From: Chitinophagales bacterium
GTDB lineage: Bacteria > Bacteroidota > Bacteroidia > Chitinophagales > S012-47
DNA: 64,000 nucleotides
NCBI GenBank assembly: GCA_015487695.1
Contig: WFPF01000021.1
Coordinates: 1-64,000, forward strand
Direction of reading: 5' to 3'
Shown here: positions 35,820 through 44,998 of the stretch, piece by piece
Layout: every line of letters starts with the position of its first letter
Numbering within the stretch: the first letter of the stretch is position 1
Translations under genes and position numbers: made by a program
The notes under the pieces: model-generated
Told to the model about the DNA's origin: nothing
What the model saw: only the letters and a program-made list of their open reading frames with translations
Databases searched by the model: none

Positions 35820-36676
35820 CAGTCCTTTTCGCTTTTTCTTTTCCGGGTTCTTCCCGCTTTTTTCCGCAACATTTCTTCCTGGATTTTTCCCTCCTGCCTT
35901 TCCAGCGCTTTCAACAGTCTTTCGGCTTGTTTCGGATCTATCTGCACGGGCTGCCGCTGACCTTCCTCTTTTTCCTGCTGCGATTGCCCTTTCTCATTCC
36001 CTCCCGATTCTTGCTCTTTCTTCTCTCCCTGATTGCTTTCCTTCTGTTTTTGTTCTTCCTGATTCTGCTTGTCTTTTTGCTCCTGATTTTCTTTGTCCTG
36101 CTGCGACTTGTTTTTTTGGTTCTCTTGATCTTTGTTTTCCTGATTCTTTTCCTTCTGATCCTGTTTTTGATCCTGCTTCTGATCCTCTTTTTGATCCTGT
36201 TTTTGCTGATTCTTCTTATTTTCCTGTTCCTGCTTCTGCTGTTCTTCCTTCTTCAATTTGCTGATGGCGTACGCCAGATTGTAACGTGTATCCTCGTCAT
36301 CCGGCCTGAGCTTCAGTGCTTCTTTATAGGCTTTTACGGCCTCCCTGTACTGATCCTGTGCAAGATAAGTGTTGCCCAGATTGTGCCATGCACGGGCTTT
36401 GTCCGTTTTAGTGCGGGCAGCACTCAGTGCATTGAGATAAGCCTGTTCGGCTTCTTTCCATTTTTCGGATTCATAGTATACATTGCCCATGTTGAAATAT
36501 GCCGCATACTTATCTGTTTCCAACCCGGCCGCTTCTTCATAAAATGCCAGTGCTTCATCCGTTTTGCCCGCTTCCACGGCCCGGTTGCCCTCCCTGATGA
36601 GTTCGCGCGCATCCTGGGCCCTCAGCTGAAGGACTGCCAGAAATAGCAATAATATGAGCATCCCGTTTCGCATCAT
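35816..36676 (-). CDS. batC: BatC: TPR protein with Lys/Gln/Glu-rich tail
   Basis: A 286-residue protein with a signal peptide (1-20), three TPR units (about 24-135: GNRAVEAGKTDEALAFYEEA, AAYFNMGNVYYESEKWKEAEQAY, GNTYLAQDQYREAVKAY) and then a roughly 110-residue stretch composed almost only of Q, K, E, N and D (about 145-245). A short C-terminal helix ends the protein. This is the known layout of BatC. On the plus strand the tail is a long polypyrimidine tract. It overlaps batB and batD by 4 bases. Probably a scaffold in the Bat complex. Confidence 0.92.
   Translation of the reverse strand: MMRNGMLILLLFLAVLQLRAQDARELIREGNRAVEAGKTDEALAFYEEAAGLETDKYAAYFNMGNVYYESEKWKEAEQAYLNALSAARTKTDKARAWHNLGNTYLAQDQYREAVKAYKEALKLRPDDEDTRYNLAYAISKLKKEEQQKQEQENKKNQQKQDQKEDQKQDQKQDQKEKNQENKDQENQKNKSQQDKENQEQKDKQNQEEQKQKESNQGEKKEQESGGNEKGQSQQEKEEGQRQPVQIDPKQAERLLKALERQEGKIQEEMLRKKAGRTRKRKSEKDW
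35940..36245. repeat. Low-complexity polypyrimidine/polypurine tract in batC
   Basis: The codons for the Q/K/E/N-rich tail of BatC use almost only A and G on the coding strand, so the plus strand is nearly pure C and T over about 300 bases, made of short imperfect units such as CTTTTTGATCCTG. Slippage here could change tail length without breaking the fold. Confidence 0.65.
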
Positions 36677-37707
36677 TCAAACAAATTTAATTTTCTCCAC
36701 CATCTCGCCCTGCGTGGCGAAAGCAATAACTCAAACAAGAGAAAGATCAATCCCAGGGTAAGCGGAAACTGATAATATGAAACATAATTGTCGAGCGAAA
36801 CTTCCTCAAGTTCTTTCTTGTCCAGCGTATCGAGGCTTTTGAGCAAATCAGGCAGCGGGTTGTTGCTGCCGGCCAGCTGATAATAGTTGCCTCCGCCAAG
36901 AAGGGCAATTTCGCCCAGTATCTGCTCATTAAGCTTGCTTAAAATGATATTTCCATTTTCATCCTTCTTGTAGCCTCGCAGGTAGCCGCCCGAATAATCG
37001 GGAATGGGAGCCCCTTCAGCGGTACCCACTCCGATGGTGTAAATCACAATGCCCTCTTCTCTCGCACTTTTTACGGCTTCTTCCACATCCCCTTCATGAT
37101 CCTCACCATCGGTGATGATGATCAAAGCCTTATATCTTTTCTCGCCTTTTTCAAAGGCTTCGCGTGCAATGCGAATGGCATCGGCAATGGCTGTGCCCTG
37201 GGTAGGCACAATATCGGGACTCACCGAACGGAGAAATAGCTTGGCAGCACTGTGATCTACCGTCAGGGGCATCTGCAGGTAGGCATGGCCGGCAAATACG
37301 ATCAGCCCGACACGGTTGCCTTTCATCTTGTCAAGCATATTGCTCACAAACTGCCGTGCCCGCAGAAGTCTGCTCGGTGCCACATCTTCGGCCATCATGC
37401 TCTTCGATACGTCAATGGCTACCATCACATCGATGCCGCGTTTTTTTGCTTTTGTTTTCTCCTTGCCGATCAGCGGGTTGGCCAATGCCAAAATGAGAAA
37501 GACAAATGCCAGCATGGACAATGTCACTTTGAGCCAAAGCCGGCCTTTCGAAAATTCGGGTACCAGCTGACGAAGCAGCGGGACATCACCAAAAGTCTTC
37601 CAGTCGCGCTGCCGCAGATAAGATGCCAGCAGAAAGAGCAACAGCATCAGCGGCACGATGGCCAGCAGGCCCAGATACTCCATATGTTCAAATCTCAACT
37701 CTTCCAT
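36673..37707 (-). CDS. batB: BatB: VWA-domain membrane protein
   Basis: A 344-residue protein with two N-terminal membrane helices, a von Willebrand A domain and a C-terminal membrane helix. The MIDAS metal-binding residues are complete: DVSKS in VAIDVSKSM, the Thr in TQGTAI, and the Asp in ITDGEDH. The start is the ATG at 37707, which overlaps the batA stop as TAATG; an upstream GTG at 37731 would add eight residues. It is the second VWA subunit of the Bat complex and lies directly after batA. Confidence 0.93.
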   Translation of the reverse strand: MEELRFEHMEYLGLLAIVPLMLLLFLLASYLRQRDWKTFGDVPLLRQLVPEFSKGRLWLKVTLSMLAFVFLILALANPLIGKEKTKAKKRGIDVMVAIDVSKSMMAEDVAPSRLLRARQFVSNMLDKMKGNRVGLIVFAGHAYLQMPLTVDHSAAKLFLRSVSPDIVPTQGTAIADAIRIAREAFEKGEKRYKALIIITDGEDHEGDVEEAVKSAREEGIVIYTIGVGTAEGAPIPDYSGGYLRGYKKDENGNIILSKLNEQILGEIALLGGGNYYQLAGSNNPLPDLLKSLDTLDKKELEEVSLDNYVSYYQFPLTLGLIFLLFELLLSPRRARWWRKLNLFE

Positions 37708-38720
37708 TAGCTCGTAAAGGTTCTGAACCACGTAAAACGAAGCAATAATTCAAGCCCGAGAAATAAAAGGGCCAGCCAAAGCAAGGCATGAAACTTATCG
37801 ATGGGGCGCGGAATGCTGCTCACCTGCACCCTCGATTTTTCCATGCGATCGATTTCCCTGTATATCTCGCGAAGGCTCTCCTTGTTGGTAGCCCTGAAAT
37901 ACTGTCCACCGGTCATATCCGCTATTTCTTTCAGGAGATCTTCATCAATTTCCACTTTCACATAATCAAAGACCAGACTACCGTCAGGTCGCTTGGCAAC
38001 GGGCGATAGTGCCTTGCCCGCAGAGCCCACTCCGATTGTATAGACCCGGATGCCATAATTGACCGCCAGCTCTGCAGCCGTTACCGGGTCTATTTCCCCC
38101 GAATTGTTGACCCCGTCTGTCAGTAGAATAACCACCTTGCTGTTTCCTTCGCTGTCTTTGAGGCGGTTGACAGCCGTTCCCAATCCCGAACCAATGGCCG
38201 TTCCGTCCTCTAGCATGCCTGTTTTTATCTCATCCAGGAGATTGAGCAAGACCTTGTGGTCGATGGTGACGGGGCACTGCGTAAATGCTTCCCCGGCAAA
38301 AACCACCAGGCCGATGCGGTCATTCTCACGCTCGGAGATAAATTCCTTGGCCAGTTCTTTGGCTGCTTCAAGGCGGTTGGGCTTAAAATCGCGAGCCAGC
38401 ATACTGGATGACACATCCAGCGCCAGCACAATATTGATACCTTTTGTTTCCACTTCGCTCTCATATTGCGGCAGCACCGGCCGGGCCAGCGCAGTCACGA
38501 TGGCGGCAAGGGCCAGCATCCTCAAAGCAAAGAGCGAGTGATAGGCCCGCGTCCGGAAGCTGCGTAAATTTCCGGCCATCTCTCCGCCTCCCGAAAATCG
38601 AAGCAGCGGGAGACGCTTCAGGTAGCGATAGCCATACCAAATGACCAGCAGCGGAATAAGGAAAAGCCCAAAGAGCACCCAGGGATACATAAAGGTGATA
38701 TGACTCCATTCGTTCATCAT
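37707..38720 (-). CDS. batA: BatA: VWA-domain membrane protein
   Basis: A 337-residue VWA protein with two N-terminal membrane segments (about 12-30 and 61-80) and one at the C-terminus (about 315-333). The MIDAS motif is intact: DVSSS in LALDVSSSM, Thr in EDGTAIG and Asp in LLTDGVNN. The paralogous batB follows with a one-base stop/start overlap; the BatX gene precedes with a 4-base overlap. Bat proteins are implicated in survival of oxidative stress in Bacteroides and Leptospira; here the operon order moxR-DUF58-batX-A-B-C-D-E is complete. Confidence 0.93.
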   Translation of the reverse strand: MMNEWSHITFMYPWVLFGLFLIPLLVIWYGYRYLKRLPLLRFSGGGEMAGNLRSFRTRAYHSLFALRMLALAAIVTALARPVLPQYESEVETKGINIVLALDVSSSMLARDFKPNRLEAAKELAKEFISERENDRIGLVVFAGEAFTQCPVTIDHKVLLNLLDEIKTGMLEDGTAIGSGLGTAVNRLKDSEGNSKVVILLTDGVNNSGEIDPVTAAELAVNYGIRVYTIGVGSAGKALSPVAKRPDGSLVFDYVKVEIDEDLLKEIADMTGGQYFRATNKESLREIYREIDRMEKSRVQVSSIPRPIDKFHALLWLALLFLGLELLLRFTWFRTFTS

Positions 38721-39652
38721 GACACCACCTCCTCTTCCCGTACTTTAGTTTCTTCAATAAATGCACGCGCCCGCTCCATGACTTCCACATTCTGATCCCG
38801 TGTGGGCAGGCCCCTGGCAAATTTTACGATATCGGCAATGGTCAGAATGCTTTTCAGATTTTCGAGTTCGCGCTGCCGTATATCGGTCTTGCTCATAAAA
38901 GTCAGCAGCTCATTGCTTGTCGACTCAAGAGCCGGAATACCAAATCTCTTTTCGATGTATTCCCTAACGATATCCGAAACCCGGTCGTGATATTCTTTCA
39001 CTTCTCCTTTTTGCCAGAGTGATTCCATCTCCAGTTTTTCAAGTTTTTCCAGGGCTATCACATGGGCCGGGCGGGTATCAACCTTTTCGGGGGCTTCCGT
39101 TGCACTTTTCTTTCTCTTCTTCCACCACCATATCAATGCAGCCAGCACGAGAAGCAGCAATACCCCTATATACCAGAGCAGATATTCCGTCCATGCCCGC
39201 GGAAAGCGGATTAGCGGCTTGATCGGACGATAGGCTGCGCTGGTGTCTACCTCTATGAAATCGACCGTTACAGGAATTTCGGGCGTATGCAGGGTATCCC
39301 GGGTAGCTCCGCCTATGGCTAAGGGAACGGGCAGAGAAGGAATGCGCAACTGCCCGCTGTCGAAAGCGGCCAGGATATAATCTTTGCGGTAGACAAATGA
39401 ATCGGGATAAACCTGCTCGGCAAATGTGGAATCACGAACAGGCTCAAACGGGGCCCACTCGGGCGAAGCCGGTGGCCAGAGCACGGTGAGTGGCGTATCG
39501 CTTTTCAGCTCAAGCGAAAGAGTGACTTGCTCACCGATTCGCAGATGGGCCGTATCTACAGAAGCCGACAAGCTCACCTTCTGTGCTCCCAGGTAAAGGG
39601 GAAGCATCAGAAAGAATACCCCAATTGCCGTATGACGAACAACGCTATGCAT
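38717..39652 (-). CDS. BatX-type protein (Ig-like domain plus membrane helix)
   Basis: A 311-residue protein with a signal peptide (about 1-23), a periplasmic Ig-like beta domain similar to the N-terminus of BatD (KVSLSASVDTAHLRIGEQVTLSLEL-type), one membrane helix (about 160-178, before WWWKKRKK) and a cytoplasmic helical domain (DUF4381-like: YHDRVSDIVREYIEKRFGIPALESTS). It lies between the DUF58 gene (8-base overlap) and batA (4-base overlap), the place of BatX/DUF4381 genes in related operons. Function unknown. Confidence 0.8.
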   Translation of the reverse strand: MHSVVRHTAIGVFFLMLPLYLGAQKVSLSASVDTAHLRIGEQVTLSLELKSDTPLTVLWPPASPEWAPFEPVRDSTFAEQVYPDSFVYRKDYILAAFDSGQLRIPSLPVPLAIGGATRDTLHTPEIPVTVDFIEVDTSAAYRPIKPLIRFPRAWTEYLLWYIGVLLLLVLAALIWWWKKRKKSATEAPEKVDTRPAHVIALEKLEKLEMESLWQKGEVKEYHDRVSDIVREYIEKRFGIPALESTSNELLTFMSKTDIRQRELENLKSILTIADIVKFARGLPTRDQNVEVMERARAFIEETKVREEEVVS

Positions 39653-40517
39653 GTTCTCTTTTCTTAAACATCCTCAGTAATTCCTTCACATACGGCTCAT
39701 TGGTTTTCAGCTGAACCGTATCCTTGCCGTTGCGGGCAAAACTGCGCCTGAAATAATCTTCATAGCGCAGGTAATGTTCGCGCATTTTTCTTCGGACTTT
39801 GCGGCTGCTGCTGTCCAACCAGAAAGCCTTGCCCTGCTCCGGGTCCCAGGCCGGAATCAGGCCGGCCCGCGGCAGCTTGATTTCGGCCGGGTCAATCACC
39901 TGTATTCCTACCACATCATGCTTGCGGGCAGCAATGCTGAGACTGTCCGAATAATTATCCGTAAAGAAGTCGGAGAGAATGAAGAGAATGCTCCTTTTCT
40001 TGATAATGCTGTTGAAAAACTCAAGCGCCACCCCGAGCTCGCTGCCCGTTCCTTCGGGCTTCAGCTCGATGAGCTCACGTATGATGCGCAGAATGTGAAA
40101 GCGTCCTTTTTTTGGCGGGATGAATTTTTCAATGCGGTCGCTGAAAAAGATGACCCCCACTTTATCATTGTTGCTGATGGCCGAGAAAGCCAGCACGGCA
40201 CTCACTTCGGTGATCAGGTCTTTTTTAAATTGCTGCCTGCTTCCGAATCGCAGCGAGGCACTGACATCGATCATCAGGATCACTGTCAGCTCCCGCTCTT
40301 CTTCAAATATTTTCACATAAGGCGTATTGAGACGGGCTGTCACATTCCAGTCGATGTTTCTCACATCGTCTCCGTACTGATATTCGCGCACCTCACTGAA
40401 GGACATACCCCGGCCCTTAAAAACCGAGTGATACTCGCCCGAAAAGATGTGGTTGGATATCCCTCTGGTTTTGATCTCTATCTTCCGTACTTTCTTCAGC
40501 AATTCTTTCGTATCCAC
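39645..40517 (-). CDS. DUF58 domain-containing protein
   Basis: A 290-residue cytoplasmic protein with the DUF58 motif REYQYGDDVRNIDWNVTARL followed by a VWA-like fold (MIDVSASLRFGS). DUF58 proteins accompany MoxR ATPases and Bat proteins. It starts with GTG at 40517, as an in-frame stop (TAA) lies five codons upstream with no ATG. It is second in the operon, 33 bases after moxR. A scaffold or MoxR substrate role is suggested by conserved gene order, not proven. Confidence 0.9.
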   Translation of the reverse strand: MDTKELLKKVRKIEIKTRGISNHIFSGEYHSVFKGRGMSFSEVREYQYGDDVRNIDWNVTARLNTPYVKIFEEERELTVILMIDVSASLRFGSRQQFKKDLITEVSAVLAFSAISNNDKVGVIFFSDRIEKFIPPKKGRFHILRIIRELIELKPEGTGSELGVALEFFNSIIKKRSILFILSDFFTDNYSDSLSIAARKHDVVGIQVIDPAEIKLPRAGLIPAWDPEQGKAFWLDSSSRKVRRKMREHYLRYEDYFRRSFARNGKDTVQLKTNEPYVKELLRMFKKREHA

Positions 40518-40550
40518 GCCTGCTTTCGCTTAATTATTGTCAAAAATGGA

Positions 40551-41552
40551 TCAGGGCACCTCTACCTTGTTCAGGATTTTCGTGATAATGTCTTCGGAGC
40601 TGATGTTTTCGGCTTCGGCCTCGTAGGTGATGCCTACCCGGTGGCGCATCACATCGTAGCAGATGGCCCGCACATCTTCGGGAATCACATATCCGCGGTG
40701 CTGTATAAAGGCATAGGCTTTTGACGCAAGAGCCAGGTTGATGCTTGCCCGCGGAGAGCCTCCATAGGCTATCAGGGCTTTCAGGTCGGGCAGGCCAAAG
40801 CGATCGGGATAGCGGCTGGCCAATACAATATCGAGAATGTAGTTTTCAATTTTTTCATCCATATATACTTCATGGATGGTGTTGCGCGCCCGGATAATTT
40901 CGGCCGGCTTCACGACCTGATTTATTTTTTCATCATTTTGCCGGAGGTTTTTTCGCATGATCAGCCGCTCCTCTTCGCGCTCGGGATAGCTGATGATGAC
41001 CTTCAGCATGAAACGGTCGACCTGGGCTTCGGGCAACGGATAAGTGCCTTCCTGCTCGATGGGGTTTTGCGTGGCCAGCACAAGAAAGGGATCCGGCAGT
41101 TTGTAGCTGCTGTCGCCAATGGTCACCTGATGCTCCTGCATGGCTTCCAGCAGGGCACTCTGAACCTTGGCCGGGGCCCTGTTGATCTCATCGGCCAAAA
41201 CAAAATTGGCAAAGACGGGCCCTTTTTTTTCTACAAATCGGTTTTCGGCAGGGTTGTAAATCATGGTGCCGATCACATCGGCCGGAAGCAAATCGGGGGT
41301 AAACTGTATGCGGCTAAACTTGGCATTTACAGCCGAAGACAGGGTCTTGATCGCCAAAGTCTTGGCCAGGCCCGGCACGCCTTCCAGAAGGATGTGCCCC
41401 TCGGTGAGCAAGCCGATCAACAAGCGCTCAATCATATAACGCTGACCGACTATCTTTTTGCTGATCTCCAGATTGAGCAGATCAATAAATGCGCTTTCCA
41501 CCTTGATCCGTTCGTTCAACTGCTGAATATCTATTGCATTCTCGGTTTCCAT
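40551..41552 (-). CDS. MoxR family AAA+ ATPase
   Basis: A 333-residue ATPase thought to act as a chaperone for VWA-domain proteins. Walker A is GVPGLAKT (about 58-65), Walker B is FVLADEINR (about 117-125) and the sensor 1 region is VLATQNPIEQEGTYPLPEAQ-like. It is the first gene of the Bat operon; the ATG at 41552 follows a promoter by about 20 bases. Its partners are encoded downstream: the DUF58 protein and the VWA proteins BatA and BatB. Confidence 0.95.
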   Translation of the reverse strand: METENAIDIQQLNERIKVESAFIDLLNLEISKKIVGQRYMIERLLIGLLTEGHILLEGVPGLAKTLAIKTLSSAVNAKFSRIQFTPDLLPADVIGTMIYNPAENRFVEKKGPVFANFVLADEINRAPAKVQSALLEAMQEHQVTIGDSSYKLPDPFLVLATQNPIEQEGTYPLPEAQVDRFMLKVIISYPEREEERLIMRKNLRQNDEKINQVVKPAEIIRARNTIHEVYMDEKIENYILDIVLASRYPDRFGLPDLKALIAYGGSPRASINLALASKAYAFIQHRGYVIPEDVRAICYDVMRHRVGITYEAEAENISSEDIITKILNKVEVP

Positions 41553-41571
41553 CTTACTATTTTTTTAAAAA

Positions 41572-41600
41572 CAAAGCTAACAACATCTGTTTTCTCCAAA
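41572..41600 (-). promoter_or_regulatory. Promoter of the moxR-Bat operon
   Basis: On the minus strand TTTG (41597-41600) and TAGCTTTG (41572-41579) are separated by 17 bases, which fits the Bacteroidota -33/-7 pattern. The predicted start point is about 12 bases before the moxR ATG. This is the best-formed promoter in the window. Confidence 0.65.
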
Positions 41601-41673
41601 ATAGTGCCTCGATGCTCTCCTCTTTAACTTGCTTTAACAGTATATGCTTAAACGCTTGCCCGGCAGGCATTTA

Positions 41674-42555
41674 TCAGAAATCATAACTAAACCCGATATT
41701 CCAGACCTCTCTCAACTGCAGCCCCCTGATTTGTGTGCTGTTTCCCTGGTCATCCGTTTTGGAGATCAGTACATCGTGATCATAAATGAGCTGGAAGGTC
41801 AGGGCCGTGCTGATGTATTCGTTCACTTTCAGATTGAGCTTGTTCAGACTGTTTACATCCATGTTCCGAATCTTGTCGAGGTAATTGGAAAACAATTCGA
41901 TGCTGCTTGAGAAATGTACATTTTTCATCAATTCCTTATCCAAGTTCAAACGCAGATAAGCACCCGGCTCGTAGCGGTTTTTTGATCCCGCAGTCAATCC
42001 GTAATTCTCCGGATTGATATTCTCTATGTCTCCCACATGGGTCCATTTCAGCGTGATAGGCGAAAAAAAGAGATGAAAAAAGTCACCGGGCTTGTGATCG
42101 ATGCCGATGGAAAAGAGCGTAAAAGCCGGGGACATGAAAGCCGATATAAGCACGCTGTCACCGGGCAAAGCAAAGCCCCGGTCAAACTGTGTACGAAAAT
42201 TACCATTAACAGCCAGCCCCGTCTTTTCACTCAATCGTTTCGAATAGAGCGTGTTGAAGATGATTTCATCATCGCTTTTGCGCACATCCGACCCGATTCT
42301 CACCTTGCCATAAGCAAGGTTAAGTTCATTGTTCCATTTCGACTTTTTCCCCTCATGCTTCAGAAAAAGCCGCGCGCCAAAGCTGATGGCCAGGGTGTTT
42401 TCTCCGCCTGCCACCCAATTGCTGTAAGCGGCCTGGCTGATCATGCTTTGCACATGGCCCCCGTGTCGCCAGCCCGCTGTACTGTCTGCCTGAGCCCATG
42501 CAATCGTGCCGACAAGAAGCAGGGCTCCTGTAATTACAAACTTCAATTTCTTCAT
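41674..42555 (-). CDS. DUF3078 outer membrane protein
   Basis: A 293-residue protein with a signal peptide (about 1-21, ending IAWAQ) and the DUF3078 signature WVAGGENTLAIS followed by many beta strands (KWNNELNLAYGKVRIGSDVRKSDDE). It ends in Phe (FSYDF), typical of an outer membrane barrel. It lies 8 bases after the MscS gene on the same strand, so both are probably on one transcript. Function unknown. Confidence 0.85.
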   Translation of the reverse strand: MKKLKFVITGALLLVGTIAWAQADSTAGWRHGGHVQSMISQAAYSNWVAGGENTLAISFGARLFLKHEGKKSKWNNELNLAYGKVRIGSDVRKSDDEIIFNTLYSKRLSEKTGLAVNGNFRTQFDRGFALPGDSVLISAFMSPAFTLFSIGIDHKPGDFFHLFFSPITLKWTHVGDIENINPENYGLTAGSKNRYEPGAYLRLNLDKELMKNVHFSSSIELFSNYLDKIRNMDVNSLNKLNLKVNEYISTALTFQLIYDHDVLISKTDDQGNSTQIRGLQLREVWNIGFSYDF

Positions 42556-42563
42556 ACCTGCCC

Positions 42564-43382
42564 CTATTCTTTAATAAGGTGAACATCCATTTGCGGAAAG
42601 GGTATGTTCAGGTTTTTCTTCGGGAAGACCTTGTACACTTCCTCGTTCAGAGAAAAATAAACATCCCAGTAATCGGCTGTTTTCACCCATACACGCAGTG
42701 TGATATTAACGGAGGAATCGCCCAGGCTTGCAAGCGCAATCAGCGGTTTAGGGTCTTTCAGTATTCGCTCATCGGTTGCTATTATTTCTTCCAGTACTTT
42801 CTTTGCCCGGTCGTAATCATCGCCATAGGCAATGCCGATGGTCAGGTCTACCCTGCGCTGTGATTCGCGGGTATAGTTGACCACCGAACCCGTGGATACC
42901 GGCCCGTTGGGAAGCAGTATCACTTTGTTGTCCACGGTTTTTAATACGGTCGCAAAAATCTGTATTTCATCGACTACGCCCAGATGGCCGTCTATTTCCA
43001 CCAGGTCATTGACCCTGAAAGGCTTGAGCAACAATATCAGCACACCACCGGCAAAGTTTTGCAGCGTGCCAGAGAGTGCCAGGCCCACAGCCAGACCCGC
43101 TGCACCGAGAATGGCAATAAAGGAAGTCATGGCAATGCCCACCATCGACATTACACTGATGACCAGCAAGACCTTGAGCGAGGCCGATATCAGCGAACGC
43201 AAAAAGGGGCGGAGCGAATCGTCCACTGCGCTCTTTTTCATCATTTTATCACTCAGGCGGGTAATGCGCTTGATTATCCAGAAACCCAGAAACAATACCA
43301 GCAGGGCACCCAGGAGTTTCGGACCGTAATTCAAGAGAAAGTCAAGCAGCCAGTCAGACATTTGATCGGTATCGAAATTCAT
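42564..43382 (-). CDS. mscS: Small-conductance mechanosensitive channel (MscS)
   Basis: A 272-residue MscS-type channel that opens on membrane tension to release solutes. Three membrane helices lie in the first 110 residues; the pore-lining helix is the Gly/Ala-rich segment AILGAAGLAVGLALSGTLQN (about 90-110). The beta domain follows (NDLVEIDGHLGVVDEIQIFATVLKTVDNK, then LPNGP). The C-terminus ends in PFPQMDVHL. The size matches E. coli MscS. It is followed by the DUF3078 gene. Confidence 0.94.
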   Translation of the reverse strand: MNFDTDQMSDWLLDFLLNYGPKLLGALLVLFLGFWIIKRITRLSDKMMKKSAVDDSLRPFLRSLISASLKVLLVISVMSMVGIAMTSFIAILGAAGLAVGLALSGTLQNFAGGVLILLLKPFRVNDLVEIDGHLGVVDEIQIFATVLKTVDNKVILLPNGPVSTGSVVNYTRESQRRVDLTIGIAYGDDYDRAKKVLEEIIATDERILKDPKPLIALASLGDSSVNITLRVWVKTADYWDVYFSLNEEVYKVFPKKNLNIPFPQMDVHLIKE

Positions 43383-43485
43383 AACATGTGATTTAGGAGA
43401 GCTTTACAATTCAATTAATAAACTGCAAATAAAAGCATTTCAGCCCTTTTTTTATTTGATATTAGCAATGTCCAATTGCCGTCTT

Positions 43486-43908
43486 CTACCCTTTTTTCAA
43501 CAAATCTCTTATCTCTGCAAGCAGTTGCTCTTCTTTACTCGGGGCCGGGGGTGCTGCAGGTGCTGCTGCTTCTTTCTTTTCCATCTTCTCTTTCATCTTA
43601 TTGTAAGACTTGACGACCATAAAAACAGCAAAAGCCACAATGAGAAAGGTGATGATGCTGTTGATAAAAACTCCGTAACGAATTGCCACTTCAGCCGATG
43701 CGGCAGTATTGGCAGCTTCGGCCACAGCCGGCTTCAACACAATTTTCAACTGAGAAAAATCCACCCCTCCCATCAACTCACCGACCGGAGGCATAATGAC
43801 ATCGTTGACGAGGGATTTGACAATTGCACCGAAATAAGTTGCCAGGATCAGACCTACAGCCATGTCCATGACATTGCCTTTCGATATGAATTTTTTAAAT
43901 TCTTTCAT
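43486..43908 (-). CDS. mscL: Large-conductance mechanosensitive channel (MscL)
   Basis: A 140-residue channel protein with the MscL order: N-terminal helix KEFKKFISKGNV, TM1 (MDMAVGLILATYFGAIVKSLV split only here by name), a periplasmic loop, TM2 (YGVFINSIITFLIVAFAVFMVV) and the cytoplasmic helix ending LLAEIRDLLKKG. Compared with E. coli, several TM1 residues differ: Leu19 to Met, Val23 to Leu, and GAA (26-28) to ATY. These lie at or near the hydrophobic gate. A Pro/Ala-rich linker (about 115-125) precedes the last helix. It is monocistronic. Confidence 0.94.
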   Translation of the reverse strand: MKEFKKFISKGNVMDMAVGLILATYFGAIVKSLVNDVIMPPVGELMGGVDFSQLKIVLKPAVAEAANTAASAEVAIRYGVFINSIITFLIVAFAVFMVVKSYNKMKEKMEKKEAAAPAAPPAPSKEEQLLAEIRDLLKKG

Positions 43909-44080
43909 GGTTCACGTTTTTTAGGTTAGAGGTTAGGAAATAAATATAATTCAAAGATGTGAAATCCCGGTATATATACACGAGCCGGTCTGCTATATAT
44001 AATGACTTTATTTATCTGCGCCATCTTGGCATATTCCTTAAATTCGCCACTGCTTTAAATCAACAATAAAACCGGGCTCC

Positions 44081-44983
44081 ATGAAAAGAAAAGCAATTCT
44101 TTACCTCTCCCTCATTTTTATTTCTTTTGCCGGCCGGGCTCAGTTCCCGGAGGGTGGCAACAAACTGCTTGTCGCTTTGGGTCGAAGCACGGGAGACTCC
44201 GTAGTGGCCGCAATGAACGAGCTCGTAAAAGCCGATCCGAAAGCTGCCGGGATAACCCTGGAAATGGATGGTAAAAAACTGCTTGCCTTCACGCTTTTCA
44301 ATGTGAAAAACAAAGAGCATGCACGTTATGCAGGGGTCTGGCCTTTCGGACTTGACAGCAATACCAATAAAGAGATCATTTCATTTGCTTTTGGAGCGCC
44401 CGAAAAAGCGGATGAAAAAGAACAGCGCTATGAATATGAGTTGCCGGGTGTCGAAATGCAGTTTCAGTTTAAGCACGGGCAATTGAGCGAAGCCCGCTTT
44501 GCCTGGTCGGAGTCGTACCGGGAAGCGGGAAAGCCCGTTCAGCTCAGGGAAATTCAGGACTACATCAACCGGAAATTCAGAAAGCGCATCTATGCCAATG
44601 GCGACTGTGTGGAGGGCGACTGCAAAGACGGACACGGAAGCATGATCTGGCGCAATCAGTTAAAGTATACCGGTGATTTCAAACACAAATTTGCCCATGG
44701 TCAGGGTCGCATTGACTATCCCAAAGGTGGCTATTACGAAGGGGAATTCAAATGGGGATATCCGCATGGCAAAGGAGTTGAAGTGAGTGCTTCGGGTCAA
44801 AAATGGGTAGGGCCGTTCAGCTATGGCGAAAGGGATGGCGAAGGAACGCTCACTTTGCCCGATGGCACTGTAATGAAGGGTTCATACAGCAATAAGAAGA
44901 TGAACGGAGAATGGCAGATCACTTATCCCTCGGGGCAGCAGGTCACCGTGACGTATCTGGATGGAAAGCTGATAAAAGATTAA
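44081..44983 (+). CDS. Secreted MORN-repeat protein
   Basis: A 300-residue protein with a signal peptide (about 1-20, ending GRAQ), a unique N-terminal domain of unknown type (about 21-170) and four to five MORN repeats (about 190-290): YTGDFKHKFAHGQGRI, YYEGEFKWGYPHGKGV, WVGPFSYGERDGEGTL, MKGSYSNKKMNGEWQI. MORN units form a beta meander that often binds membranes or proteins. No operon partner; it is convergent with the arginase-family gene (15 bases). A TAAATTCG 37 bases upstream is a near-match to the -7 element. Function unknown. Confidence 0.83.
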   Translation: MKRKAILYLSLIFISFAGRAQFPEGGNKLLVALGRSTGDSVVAAMNELVKADPKAAGITLEMDGKKLLAFTLFNVKNKEHARYAGVWPFGLDSNTNKEIISFAFGAPEKADEKEQRYEYELPGVEMQFQFKHGQLSEARFAWSESYREAGKPVQLREIQDYINRKFRKRIYANGDCVEGDCKDGHGSMIWRNQLKYTGDFKHKFAHGQGRIDYPKGGYYEGEFKWGYPHGKGVEVSASGQKWVGPFSYGERDGEGTLTLPDGTVMKGSYSNKKMNGEWQITYPSGQQVTVTYLDGKLIKD

Positions 44984-44998
44984 GCAAAGGCAGCCACC

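Noticed and set aside
35690-36646. 318-codon plus-strand frame, extremely Leu/Phe-rich
   Set aside because: It is the complement of the batC purine tract and of parts of batD; the hydrophobic run reflects CT-rich DNA, not a membrane protein.
43971-44001. TATATATA arms around 15 bases, possible hairpin
   Set aside because: Simple AT repeats, weak pairing, no T run and no gene context; likely chance.
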